This document shows positions 1 to 30,844 of a stretch of 64,000 bases of DNA, piece after piece. The stretch covers positions 62,001 to 126,000 of the forward strand of contig NZ_SNWR01000001.1 in assembly GCF_004362215.1 (NCBI RefSeq). The letters are read 5' to 3'. Made by a program: the position numbers and the translations under genes. The DNA comes from Paractinoplanes brasiliensis. GTDB lineage: Bacteria > Actinomycetota > Actinomycetes > Mycobacteriales > Micromonosporaceae. The notes beneath the pieces were generated by a model. That model saw only the letters and a list, made by a program, of their open reading frames with translations. It did not search any database and was not told where the DNA came from. The stretch's first letter is position 1. Each line of letters opens with the position of its first letter.

Positions 1-23529
<23,529 letters not shown>

Positions 23530-23570
23530 CACGACCCTCTTGGTTGTGCCTGCGGCGGTGAGAAACTTGT

Positions 23571-24899
23571 TCAGATACGGAAACGGTTGATCGCCGGAAG
23601 GTGCCGCTCACGCATTTCGGCATCCTCGACACCAAGGCCCGGCTCCGGCGCCCCGCAGAGCACCGCGATCTTGCCTTCGTGGCTGTTGGCGTGGACCCGG
23701 CTGACCGCGACACCGGTCGAGTCCAGGTCGAACACCGACGACAGGGTGGGGTGCACCATGCCGCGGGCGATCAGCCGGTTGGCCTCCCAGGCCTCCCGGT
23801 AGTTGGCGAAGTGGGTGCCGATGATCCGCTTGAGCCGCATCCACAGGTGCCGGTTGTCGTACATGTGCTCGTGCCCCGACGTGGACGCGCAGGTGACCAC
23901 CGTGCCGCCACGGCGCGCCACATAGACGCTGGCCCCGAACGTCTCCCGGCCGGGGTGCTCGAACACGATGTCCGGGTCGTCGCCGCCGGTGAGCTCGCGG
24001 ATCCGGGCGCCGAGACGCTTCCATTCGCCCGGGTTCTGGGTGTTCTCGTCGTCCCAGAACTGGAACAGCTCCGCGCTGCGGTCGATGACAAGCGTGGCGC
24101 CCATCGAGCGGACCAGTTCCGCCTTGCGGGGGCTGGAAACGACGCAGACCGGGATGCCGCCGCCGTTGAGCACGAGCTGGGTCGCGTACGAGCCGAGACC
24201 ACCGGCCGCACCCCAGATCAGGACTACGTCCCCCTGCTTCATCCGTGCGCCGTTGGGCGAGACCAGCTGCCGGTACGCCGTCGAGTGCACGAGCCCGGAC
24301 GAGGCGGCCTCCTCCCACGTCAGGTGGGCCGGTTTGGGCATCAGCTGGTTGGCCTTGACCAGGGCCAGCTCCCCCATCCCGCCGTAGTTGGTCTCGTAAC
24401 CCCAGATGCGTTGCTCCGGGTCGAGCATCGAGTCGGCGTGCCCTTCCGGGGCGGTCAGCTCGACGTTGAGGCAGTGCGCCACGACGCGGTCACCCGGGCG
24501 TACGTTTCGGACCGCGACCCCCGTCCGCAGGACGACGCCCGACAGATCCGAGCCGAGCACGTGGAACGGCTGGTCGTGCTTCTCCGCACCGGCCACCGAC
24601 TTGGCGTACCGGCGCAGGAAGCCGAACGTGGGCATCGGCTCGAAAATCGCCGACCACACGGTGTTGTAGTTGACACAGCTGGCCATCACGGCCACCAGGA
24701 CCTCGTCGGCGCCGACCTGGGGAGTCGGCACCGACCGCACGTGAATCGACTTCGAAGGATCCCGGTCGCGGGTCGCCATGCCGGCGAACATCTCGGTCTC
24801 ACCGGCCAGAATGACGGCGGCCCGATAGCTCTCCGGCAACGGCAGAGCCGCCACGTCTTCGGCCGAGCCCCCTTCGAGGGCGTCAAGCACCGCTCTCAC
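23571..24899 (-). CDS. ccr: Crotonyl-CoA carboxylase/reductase (ethylmalonyl-CoA supply)
   Basis: Predicted 442 residues, the usual length for this family. It catalyses NADPH-dependent reductive carboxylation of crotonyl-CoA (or a longer 2-enoyl-CoA) to ethylmalonyl-CoA (or an alkylmalonyl-CoA). Visible hallmarks are an MDR fold with the NADPH loop WGAAGGLGSYA, the VNYNTVW segment, GYETNYGG, VHSTAYRQL, FEHPGRETFG and a C-terminus ending HLPAINRFRI. The Asn, Glu and His that hold CO2 in studied enzymes are present. The residue before that Glu is Tyr (GYET), which is Phe in some characterised enzymes. I chose the GTG at 24899 because GAAGGAGG sits about 6 bases upstream; a TTG one codon earlier is possible. 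It lies 15 bases after the 112-aa gene and 41 before the PKS, so it probably feeds the IAGH-type ATs of modules 2 and 4. Confidence 0.96.
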   Translation of the reverse strand: MRAVLDALEGGSAEDVAALPLPESYRAAVILAGETEMFAGMATRDRDPSKSIHVRSVPTPQVGADEVLVAVMASCVNYNTVWSAIFEPMPTFGFLRRYAKSVAGAEKHDQPFHVLGSDLSGVVLRTGVAVRNVRPGDRVVAHCLNVELTAPEGHADSMLDPEQRIWGYETNYGGMGELALVKANQLMPKPAHLTWEEAASSGLVHSTAYRQLVSPNGARMKQGDVVLIWGAAGGLGSYATQLVLNGGGIPVCVVSSPRKAELVRSMGATLVIDRSAELFQFWDDENTQNPGEWKRLGARIRELTGGDDPDIVFEHPGRETFGASVYVARRGGTVVTCASTSGHEHMYDNRHLWMRLKRIIGTHFANYREAWEANRLIARGMVHPTLSSVFDLDSTGVAVSRVHANSHEGKIAVLCGAPEPGLGVEDAEMRERHLPAINRFRI

Positions 24900-24914
24900 C
24901 AAGGCCTCCTTCGG

Positions 24915-25253
24915 CTAGTTGCCGGCGGCCGCGTCCTCGGTGACCGGATCCTCGTCTGCCAGGTCGCCCTCGATCACACCCTCCTGCTCGGCGGCGGGCT
25001 TGACGACCGGCTCGACGGTCAGGCCGGGAACCCGCAGCTCCGGGATGCTGGTGACGGCGGCCAGGGCGGCCTCGATCGACTCGGCAAGCGTCGGCGAGAC
25101 GTCGTCGTCGAAGTCCAGCTTCGTCACCGGGACGCTCGCATCGGTCGGCAGCGTGTCGGACCCGAAGGTGGCACCCAGCGCCGTCTCCTTCAGCAGCGTC
25201 GACTCCTCTTCCGTGATCTCCCGGTTCAAGATCATCGTGAACTTGTGACCCAT
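24915..25253 (-). CDS. Small acidic conserved protein, first gene of the PKS operon
   Basis: Predicted 112 residues, starting MGHKFTMILNREITEEES from the ATG at 25253 with GAGAGGGTGAG just upstream. The frame stays open further upstream, but that part lacks this ribosome site and reads as noise. The protein is soluble and acidic, with an N-terminal beta-strand-like segment, a TLPTDASVPVTKLDFD stretch and an Ala/Glu-rich tail ending DAAAGN. I recall similar short proteins of unknown function in other actinomycetes but cannot name a family. It lies 15 bases before the CCR start, which suggests co-transcription with the PKS. No signal peptide or membrane segment is seen. Function unknown. Confidence 0.8.
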   Translation of the reverse strand: MGHKFTMILNREITEEESTLLKETALGATFGSDTLPTDASVPVTKLDFDDDVSPTLAESIEAALAAVTSIPELRVPGLTVEPVVKPAAEQEGVIEGDLADEDPVTEDAAAGN

Positions 25254-25344
25254 TGATCTCACCCTCTCAACGTGGACTTCGGGGGGTCCAGCCGGATCAA
25301 TATCCATCGCCGGGAGTAAGACATCCCCTAGACTTTCGCTCCCC

Positions 25345-25670
25345 GGCCCGGTCACCCGCCGTTTCGCGCCGGCCCGCCGGCGTGCCGCGTTGAGCTTCCA
25401 GCACCACGCCGAGGTGGCCGGCCTGCCCGCCGAACAGCAGGATCGATGGCTGGATCGGGCCGAAGCGCGGCTGGTCGCGCAACGAGCTACGCCGGAACCT
25501 CCGGGCCGCCCGCCGGCCGGCCCCGCTTCAGTACGGAGGAGCGGCGGTTGCGTTGGCAGACAGCGGCGGAGCGCACCACAGCGAGTCTCGAGCACTGGAT
25601 CGTGCAGAGCCTCGACGCCGCCACCGACGCGGTACTCGAAACGGCCGCTCGCCGGCCGGATGCTCGATAG
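25345..25670 (+). pseudogene. C-terminal remnant of an LmbU-family regulator, two frameshifts
   Basis: Three reading frames in succession rebuild the C-terminal part of an LmbU-type regulator. From about 25354 the first frame reads ...RRFAPARRRAALSFQHHAEV and on to WLDRAEAR. The second frame then gives WSRNELRRNLRAARRPAPLQ (about 25470-25530). The third gives RRLRWQTAAERTTASLEHW and ends at TAG 25668-25670. The order and spacing match LmbU proteins, which are pathway-specific regulators in antibiotic clusters. The N-terminal 100 or more residues are missing because the space is taken by the promoter of the PKS operon. Loss of the N-terminus cannot be a sequencing error, although either frameshift alone could be. 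Confidence 0.72.
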
Positions 25671-25700
25671 CCTGCCCGACTGTGCGATTCAGGCCTTCGG

Positions 25701-26471
25701 TCAGTAGGTGCTGTGGTAGGCGAGTTGCCGGACGCCGCAGGCGAGCACCAGGCGGGGATCCAGCCGGCCGGCGAGCCGGGTGACATCGAACTCGTACGTG
25801 TAATGCCAGGCGCGGAACCGCTGACGAATCTGAGCCACCGGTTGCCCGTCGACGGTGAAGGTGAACCTGGCCGCCCCCGCCTTGGAGTTCATCGGCAGCC
25901 ACGAGCGTACGCTCGACGCCGCCGTCTCGCGCATTTCGCCGAGCAGCCGGCCCGCCGGATCATGGATCCGGATCCGGGCGCGCATGAGCGGGCCGTCGGT
26001 GAGCTGAAGCCGGCCGATGATGACGTTCAGCCGGTTGTCCAGCACGTCCACCGTCCGTGCCCTGACGCGGGCGGCACGTGAGCCCGGATGTGCCGCCGTC
26101 GGAGCTCGGTGCCCCGCCGCCCACCAGGTCAGCCACCCGAACGCGCCGGTCGGGTGCGACAGCGGGACAGCCGGATCGTCCCGCGACAGCAGGGTGAGCA
26201 GCGGGCCAGGCGGGTCGAACTGGTAGAGCTTCGGACCGGGCGGCAGTTGAGTGCGGCGCGCGGCCGGATTCCGCAGCACCGCCATGACGGGCCGGCCGGC
26301 GACGCACACGTGCAACTGCTTGCTGGTGCGGGGGTTCAAGGCGTCCATGCTGACCTCGCGCACCACGTCGGCGAGGGACTCGGCGAGGTCGTCGCGCCGC
26401 CTGGTGCGAAAGGTGTAGCGCCCGCTCAGAACCGCTGCGGGCCAACCATTCCGGAGCGCATCGACGTCCAC
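25701..26471 (-). CDS. Hypothetical protein with a possible LURP-one/tubby-like C-terminal fold
   Basis: About 256 residues from a GTG at 26471. No good ribosome site is visible there; an ATG at about 26351 preceded by GAGG is an alternative start. The C-terminal half reads as alternating beta strands (RARIRIHDPAGRLLGEM, ARFTFTVDGQPVAQIRQRF, YEFDVTRLAGRLDPRLVLA), which resembles actinobacterial proteins with tubby/LURP-one-related folds. That is a tentative pattern match. The N-terminal part contains HVCVAGRPVMAVLRNPAARR. No signal peptide is seen. It follows the SDR gene on the same strand with a gap of about 200 bases, so it may be separate. Function not assigned. Confidence 0.55.
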   Translation of the reverse strand: MDVDALRNGWPAAVLSGRYTFRTRRRDDLAESLADVVREVSMDALNPRTSKQLHVCVAGRPVMAVLRNPAARRTQLPPGPKLYQFDPPGPLLTLLSRDDPAVPLSHPTGAFGWLTWWAAGHRAPTAAHPGSRAARVRARTVDVLDNRLNVIIGRLQLTDGPLMRARIRIHDPAGRLLGEMRETAASSVRSWLPMNSKAGAARFTFTVDGQPVAQIRQRFRAWHYTYEFDVTRLAGRLDPRLVLACGVRQLAYHSTY

Positions 26472-26674
26472 ACCGGAAAGGTAAGTGATCGTCGCAAGGA
26501 AACGCTCGAGGACGCGGCCGCGCCCATACGCCCGGATCCGTTGCGGGGTGTGTCCGGCCAGCCGCAGGTGCTGGTGGCCGCGCGTGCCCGGGCGTTCGCC
26601 GAACCGATCTCGCCGGCGGCTCGGGCGTCGCCGTGTCGGTCTCCGATATTGTGCTGTATCGGGCGCGGGCTGGC

Positions 26675-27544
26675 TCAAACGCCGGCCGACAGTGGAAATT
26701 CGGTGCCGGTGAGGCGCTGGGAGACCTCCCACAGTCGTCTTGCGATATCGTCGTCGAGCGCTTCGCCGGACACCTTTGCGAGGGCGGCCGCACCGCGCAC
26801 GCCGAACAGACCGGGACTCGAGAGACTGGCTCCGGGCACCTCACCCACGGTGGCCAGCAGTGTCGGGCGGGCACCGCCCTCGGCGCTCTGGGCCAGGAGC
26901 CGTGTACCCAGCACGAGCATGCGGTCGAGGATCCGCCGGCCGGTGGTCATCGTGAATCCGGTGGCGGCCCAGCCGGGTTCCGCCGCGGTGGCCCGGACCG
27001 GTGAGCCGGCCTCGATCAGGCGGCGTTGCAGCTCGCGGGTGAACAACATGTTGGCCAGCTTCGTCTGCCCGTAGGCGCCGAACGGGCGGTAGGGCCGCCG
27101 CTCCCATTGCAGGTCGTCGAAGTCGATGTGAGCGTTGCGGTAGTTGCGCGAGGTCACCGTGACCACCCGTCCGGTGATCCGGCCGACGAGCAGGTTTGTC
27201 AAGGCGAAGTGCCCGAGATGGTTGACGCCGAACTGTCCTTCGAAACCGTCGGCGGTCGCGCGCCGGGTGGCGGTCATGAAGCCGGCGTTGTTGATCAGAT
27301 AGTCGATCGGGCCGTCGATCATTGCGGCGAACTCACGTATCGAGGTCAGGGAAGCGAGGTCGAGCGGGCGGGACTCCGCACGGGCGCCGATCTCGGCGGC
27401 GGCCGCGCGGCCGCGGGTCTGGTCGCGTACCGCAACGATGACGCGTGCGCCCTTGGCGGCCAGCTCGGTAGCGGCGGCCTTGCCGATGCCGCTGCTGCCG
27501 CCGGTGATTATCGCGGTGCGGCCGGTCTGATCCGGGATGTGCAT
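26675..27544 (-). CDS. Short-chain dehydrogenase/reductase
   Basis: Predicted 289 residues from the ATG at 27544. It is a classical NAD(P)-dependent SDR, with TGGSSGIG at residues 14-21, NNAG, the active-site Ser in TVTSRN and YGQTK (Tyr and Lys). The HIDFDDLQWERRPY segment and C-terminal extension resemble the retinol dehydrogenase/protochlorophyllide reductase-like group, so the substrate is probably a small lipophilic carbonyl or alcohol; this is not provable from sequence. The start lies two bases after the stop of the upstream hydrolase gene, so the two are likely translationally coupled. An upstream in-frame extension overlaps the hydrolase and is rejected. Confidence 0.9.
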   Translation of the reverse strand: MHIPDQTGRTAIITGGSSGIGKAAATELAAKGARVIVAVRDQTRGRAAAAEIGARAESRPLDLASLTSIREFAAMIDGPIDYLINNAGFMTATRRATADGFEGQFGVNHLGHFALTNLLVGRITGRVVTVTSRNYRNAHIDFDDLQWERRPYRPFGAYGQTKLANMLFTRELQRRLIEAGSPVRATAAEPGWAATGFTMTTGRRILDRMLVLGTRLLAQSAEGGARPTLLATVGEVPGASLSSPGLFGVRGAAALAKVSGEALDDDIARRLWEVSQRLTGTEFPLSAGV

Positions 27545-27546
27545 GG

Positions 27547-28299
27547 TCACAGCCCGGTCCAGAAGGATGTCAGCATGCGGGCGGCCCGCGCCGGGTCCTC
27601 CAGCATCCACCAGTGACCGAGCCCGTCGAGGTCGACGGCGCGGGCGCCGGCCCGCTGGGCGGCGCGGTGGCGCAGGGCGACGCTGCCGCCGGTGTCGTCG
27701 CCGGTGGCCACCGGTACGAGACCGGGCCGGGCGGCGGCTGCGGGCAGGTCGCGTCCGCGCTGGACCAGCGTGTTGCCGGGCAGCGAACGGTACAGCGACA
27801 GGATGGCCCGGCCCATCTCGGGGCCCTGCGCGAGGGCCACTTCACCGGCCGTCGGCGAGGGGATGCCCCACGCGTTCATCCGCGCTGTCCGTTGGGCCAC
27901 GTCACCCGCGAAGGTCTCCTCGACATGGCGTTCGCCGTCCCCGGGTGTCTGCCAGATCTTGGCGGTTTCGTGCCACGCGTAGTCCGGCTCGTATCCGCCG
28001 ATGGTGTCGCAGACCCAGCTGCGTACCAGGTCGGGGCGGGCCATCGTGGCCTCCAGCACGTACCCGCCGGCGAGGCTGTGCCCGACCAGGTCGACGGGTG
28101 TTTCCAGCCGGGTCAGCTCCCCGATCAGCCAGTCGCGGTAGTCGAGGAAGGTAGCGCCGAAGCCGGCTGGGAGGGCAGCGCCGAAGCCCGGCGGCGACAA
28201 CCGGACCACCTGCGCCTGCTGGGCCGCGGGCAGCTCACCGATCAGAGGCGTCCAGACCGCGGTGGTCACCGGGACGCCGTGGACGAAAGCAATGGTCAT
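27547..28299 (-). CDS. Alpha/beta hydrolase
   Basis: Predicted 250 residues. The nucleophile elbow is GHSLAGG with Ser as catalytic residue. The likely acid is in the ATGDD stretch and the catalytic His is in GLGHWW near the C-terminus. FVHGVP near residue 5 is the oxyanion-hole loop. The fold is soluble and cytoplasmic, of the esterase or haloperoxidase-like type. The gene is read divergently from the LysR gene 95 bases away and is followed by the SDR gene after two bases. The LysR protein is therefore its probable regulator. Start ATG 28299 has only a weak GCGGGT upstream. Confidence 0.88.
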   Translation of the reverse strand: MTIAFVHGVPVTTAVWTPLIGELPAAQQAQVVRLSPPGFGAALPAGFGATFLDYRDWLIGELTRLETPVDLVGHSLAGGYVLEATMARPDLVRSWVCDTIGGYEPDYAWHETAKIWQTPGDGERHVEETFAGDVAQRTARMNAWGIPSPTAGEVALAQGPEMGRAILSLYRSLPGNTLVQRGRDLPAAAARPGLVPVATGDDTGGSVALRHRAAQRAGARAVDLDGLGHWWMLEDPARAARMLTSFWTGL

Positions 28300-28357
28300 A
28301 CCCGCAATGACACCAACGGGGCGGCCTCGTCGTCCAAGACCTGTACCGCACCTCGTA

Positions 28358-28372
28358 ATGCGGGAAATGCAT
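28358..28372. promoter_or_regulatory. Candidate LysR-type operator (T-N11-A box)
   Basis: ATGCGGGAAATGCAT lies in the 95-base gap between the divergent hydrolase and LysR genes. It contains TGC-N7-GCA, an interrupted dyad that fits the T-N11-A box bound by LysR-type regulators, 23-37 bases before the LysR start. That placement would allow autoregulation plus control of the hydrolase-SDR operon. Binding is inferred. Confidence 0.55.
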
Positions 28373-28394
28373 AACGGGAGCTAGCTTTGGGGTC

Positions 28395-29288
28395 ATGCTT
28401 CCCGATCTGGACCTGCGGCTGGTGCGGTACTTCACGGTTGTCGCCGAGCAGCTGAACTTCGCCCGCGCGGCCGATGAGCTGCGCGTGGCCCAGCCGTCGC
28501 TGAGCCGGCAGATCCAGCGTCTGGAAAACGTGCTCGGCGTACGGCTGCTCGAGCGCACCACCCAGGGCAGCCGCCTCACCGCCGCCGGCGCCGCCTTCAT
28601 GCCTCAGGCTCAGCGCCTGCTACGGGAAGCCGAGCGGGCGATTCAGGCCGCGGTGGCCGCGGCGCCGTCGCGCACGATCACCATCGGGTACGCTGAAGAT
28701 CTCGTCGTTACGTCGGCGGTCCGCGACCTGCGCCACCGCTTCCCCGACGCGCACGTCCGTACCCGTCATCTCGCCGCCCAGGACGCCGCTACCCTGCTCG
28801 ACCGGCGGGTCGACGCCCTGGTCACCCGCACCCCGCTGCCGATCCCGGCCGAGGACCTCCAGGTGACGGTCCTGTACGACGAGGCGCGGGTCCTGCTCGT
28901 GTCCGCGTCGCACCCGTTCGCCGGCAAGGACGTGGTCACGGCCGAGGACATCGCCGCCGAGCGGCTCGTGGGCTGCACCGGCATGGGCGCCGAGTGGACG
29001 ACGTTCTGGCGGCTCGAACCCCGGCCGGACGGCGAACCGGCCCAGCTCGGTCCCACGTTGGCCGAAACGTACCAGGACAAGCTCGAAGCCATCGCCGACG
29101 GCACCGCCGTCGCCGTCGTCCCAGCCGGCGACCACCGCCACACGCTACGCCCGGGCCTGACGACCGTGGCCCTCGATGGCGTCGAGCCGTGTCAGGTGGT
29201 CGTGGCCGTCCGGGCGGCCGACCCGAACCCGCTCGTACCCGAATTCGTGCGGTCCGCCAGCGCCCTGACGCAACCCGAGGCGACATAG
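28395..29288 (+). CDS. LysR family transcriptional regulator
   Basis: Predicted 297 residues. The N-terminal winged helix-turn-helix reads VAEQLNFARAADELRVAQPS followed by LSRQIQRLENVLGVRLLERT, the standard LysR pattern. The C-terminal two-thirds is a periplasmic-binding-protein-like effector domain (TITIGYAEDLV..., ARVLLVSASHPFAGKD). It is a single-domain cytoplasmic regulator, divergent from the alpha/beta hydrolase-SDR pair. LysR proteins usually control the divergent neighbour and themselves in response to a small ligand. The effector is unknown. Confidence 0.93.
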   Translation: MLPDLDLRLVRYFTVVAEQLNFARAADELRVAQPSLSRQIQRLENVLGVRLLERTTQGSRLTAAGAAFMPQAQRLLREAERAIQAAVAAAPSRTITIGYAEDLVVTSAVRDLRHRFPDAHVRTRHLAAQDAATLLDRRVDALVTRTPLPIPAEDLQVTVLYDEARVLLVSASHPFAGKDVVTAEDIAAERLVGCTGMGAEWTTFWRLEPRPDGEPAQLGPTLAETYQDKLEAIADGTAVAVVPAGDHRHTLRPGLTTVALDGVEPCQVVVAVRAADPNPLVPEFVRSASALTQPEAT

Positions 29289-29722
29289 CGGGCAGTTGCG
29301 CTCGGCCCCGGAAGTCCAGACCGGCAACCACAGATCCAGCAATGCCTCCACTCCGGCGAGCTCGGGCCTTGCCCGGAACTGTCAGCCTGACCAGAAGGCG
29401 AGGGCTTCGCAGGATTTGAACCTGCGGCCCCCTTGACCCGGCCAGCCGCCGCCAAAGGGCCGACTGCGCTCAAGAGTTGGCGTGGGCGGCGCGTTCGGCG
29501 CAGCCAGCACCGCGGAATGACTGCGAAATCTGGCCGGCACCACAGACGGCGCCTGCGGAGTGGCGCGGACAGCCCATCCGATATCACCCGCCGGCCCACA
29601 CGGAACGACTGCACCGCGGGCGGCACTTACGGGGCGGCGGGGGTGTTGCGGGCCGGTACGCGCAAGACGGGGCCGAAGCCCAACCACAGCACGGGCGGGC
29701 GCACACCGGGCTGGGACACAGG
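29289..29722. other. Intergenic stretch without a convincing gene
   Basis: These 434 bases between the LysR gene and the SRPBCC gene hold only the tRNA-like relic at 29399-29437. Open frames are short, mixed and without ribosome sites. The GC pattern shows no steady coding bias. Confidence 0.6.
29399..29437 (-). ncRNA. tRNA T-arm/3'-end-like relic (possible attachment-site scar)
   Basis: On the minus strand the stretch reads GCAGG-TTCAAAT-CCTGC, a perfect five-base stem with a seven-base TTCAAAT loop as in a tRNA T-arm. It is followed by GAAGCCC where the acceptor 3' strand would be. No matching 5' acceptor (GGGCTTC), D-arm or anticodon arm is present within 90 bases upstream. It is therefore a fragment at most. 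Tyrosine integrases commonly target exactly this part of tRNA genes, leaving such pieces at element edges. No integrase is seen here, so the interpretation is tentative. Confidence 0.4.
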
Positions 29723-30193
29723 CTACGGGGTGGCGGGGGTGGCGCGTTCGACGTCGCGAGCCAGGGCGCGCAGGGTGGTGGCGAAGCCGAGCCGGCCGGC
29801 GACGGAGAGCAGCGGGGCGGCGTAGCGGGTGAGGGCCCGGGGCGACACGGTCACGTCCTCGAACCAGACGACGCGGCACCGATCTCCCGGCAACGGCGTC
29901 ACCGTGAACCAGGCCCGTCCGTGGACGACCCGGCCCGACTTGACCACCTCGCAGCGCGCCACCCGGTTGTCCTTGGGCGGTTGCCAGGCGGTTACGGTCA
30001 TCGGGTCGTTGAACGCCAGCGGCCCCACGCCCGTGCGGGCCACGAAGCCGGCGCCTGCGCCCTCCGAAGGCCCGGGAAGCCGCCGCACCACGGTCAGCGG
30101 CGCCCAATCGCCGTGTCGGGGCCAGTCGACCAGCGTCGCCCACACGGCTTCGGCGGGGGCGTCGACCTCTTGAACGACGGTGAACTGTGCCAT
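29723..30193 (-). CDS. SRPBCC (polyketide cyclase/dehydrase-like) family protein
   Basis: Predicted 156 residues from the ATG at 30193, with GGAGGGAG just upstream. It opens MAQFTVVQEVDAPAEAVWAT, the first strand and helix of START/SRPBCC ligand-binding folds. WAPLTVVRRLPG, GAGAGFVARTGVGPLAF and an RVVWFEDVTV strand follow, then a long C-terminal helix (LRALARDVERA). Such proteins bind hydrophobic ligands; some are cyclases of aromatic polyketides but most are uncharacterised. It lies outside the PKS operon and modular PKSs do not normally need one, so no pathway link is claimed. Confidence 0.86.
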   Translation of the reverse strand: MAQFTVVQEVDAPAEAVWATLVDWPRHGDWAPLTVVRRLPGPSEGAGAGFVARTGVGPLAFNDPMTVTAWQPPKDNRVARCEVVKSGRVVHGRAWFTVTPLPGDRCRVVWFEDVTVSPRALTRYAAPLLSVAGRLGFATTLRALARDVERATPATP

Positions 30194-30365
30194 CGGCGAC
30201 TCCCTCCGCAGCCTGCCAGGCAACACTACGTCCGGGCGGCCGGCCGGATGGCACGCAGCCGAGCTGCGGTGGCCCGTTTCCCGGCCGGCTCCCGGCTGCT
30301 CCGGCTCGTCGACGCGTCGAAACAGATCAGCACCACATTGCGAGGGCCGCGCGACGAACATGACG

Positions 30366-30820
30366 TCACAGATCCCGGCGGCCGGGCGGTGGCGGGCCGC
30401 GAGCCGGGCCGACCAGCGGGACCAGGGCGGCCGACGACAACGTGACCAGGATGCCGTCGGCGGGCAGGGGTGAGCAACAGCGTCGGCCCGAAGTAGGTGA
30501 GGCGGGCGGGGTGAGGTCGTCGTCGGGAGCGCGGCCGGGCACGGCCAGCAGGGTGCTCGACGGGTGGAGCGCGGCCGCGCCGAAGACGGCGTACGCGGCC
30601 ATGAAGATCACGTTGGGCCGGTCGGGGCGTTCGCCGTTGGCCGTCGCCCGTCAGTGCGCCGGCAACGTCGGCGGCCAGGGTCAGCGCCGCGCCGACCGTG
30701 AAGAGCCGGATCGAGGTAGTGCGCCCGGCCGGGGACACCAGCGCGACCCGCAGCATTCCGCCGAGTGTGCCGAAGAGCGCGATGACCGAGACGAGGACGC
30801 GCCGGCCGGGTGCGGCACCC
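30366..30820 (-). pseudogene. Decayed N-terminal membrane-sensor fragment of a signalling protein
   Basis: Several frames in succession give hydrophobic helices: VSVIALFGTLGGMLRVALVS, LFTVGAALTLAADVAGAL, then IFMAAYAVFGAAALHPSSTL, RLTYFGPTLLLTPA and ILVTLSSAALVPLV. The AAYAVFGAAALHPS motif resembles the multi-helix sensor region of the GGDEF/EAL protein at 33.7 kb (FYAAVGFAGLLPSM). No single frame covers it, no start is convincing, and no cytoplasmic output domain follows. I read it as the remains of a membrane-sensor gene. The 30194-30365 stretch beside it holds nothing I recognise. Confidence 0.5.
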
Positions 30821-30829
30821 GGCCGGCGC
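30799..30829 (-). terminator. Strong hairpin after the cellulase gene
   Basis: A perfect 15-base inverted repeat, GCGCCGGCCGGGTGC (30799-30813) and its complement (30815-30829), starts 15 bases beyond the cellulase stop. It has no obvious T-tract, as is common in high-GC actinobacteria. Confidence 0.7.
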
Positions 30830-30844
30830 TACCGGTGACACGAG

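Noticed and set aside
25390..25707. An intact 105-codon plus-strand gene
   Set aside because: Family-like sequence leaves this frame after RAEAR and continues in two other frames, so the open frame beyond that point is chance.
29390..29480. A complete tRNA gene on the minus strand
   Set aside because: Only the T-arm and a possible acceptor 3' strand can be paired. No D-arm, anticodon arm or 5' acceptor strand is found.
29723..30193. Aromatic polyketide cyclase belonging to the PKS pathway
   Set aside because: The SRPBCC fold is broad, the gene is 4.5 kb from the operon, and a reducing modular PKS has no need for an aromatic cyclase.
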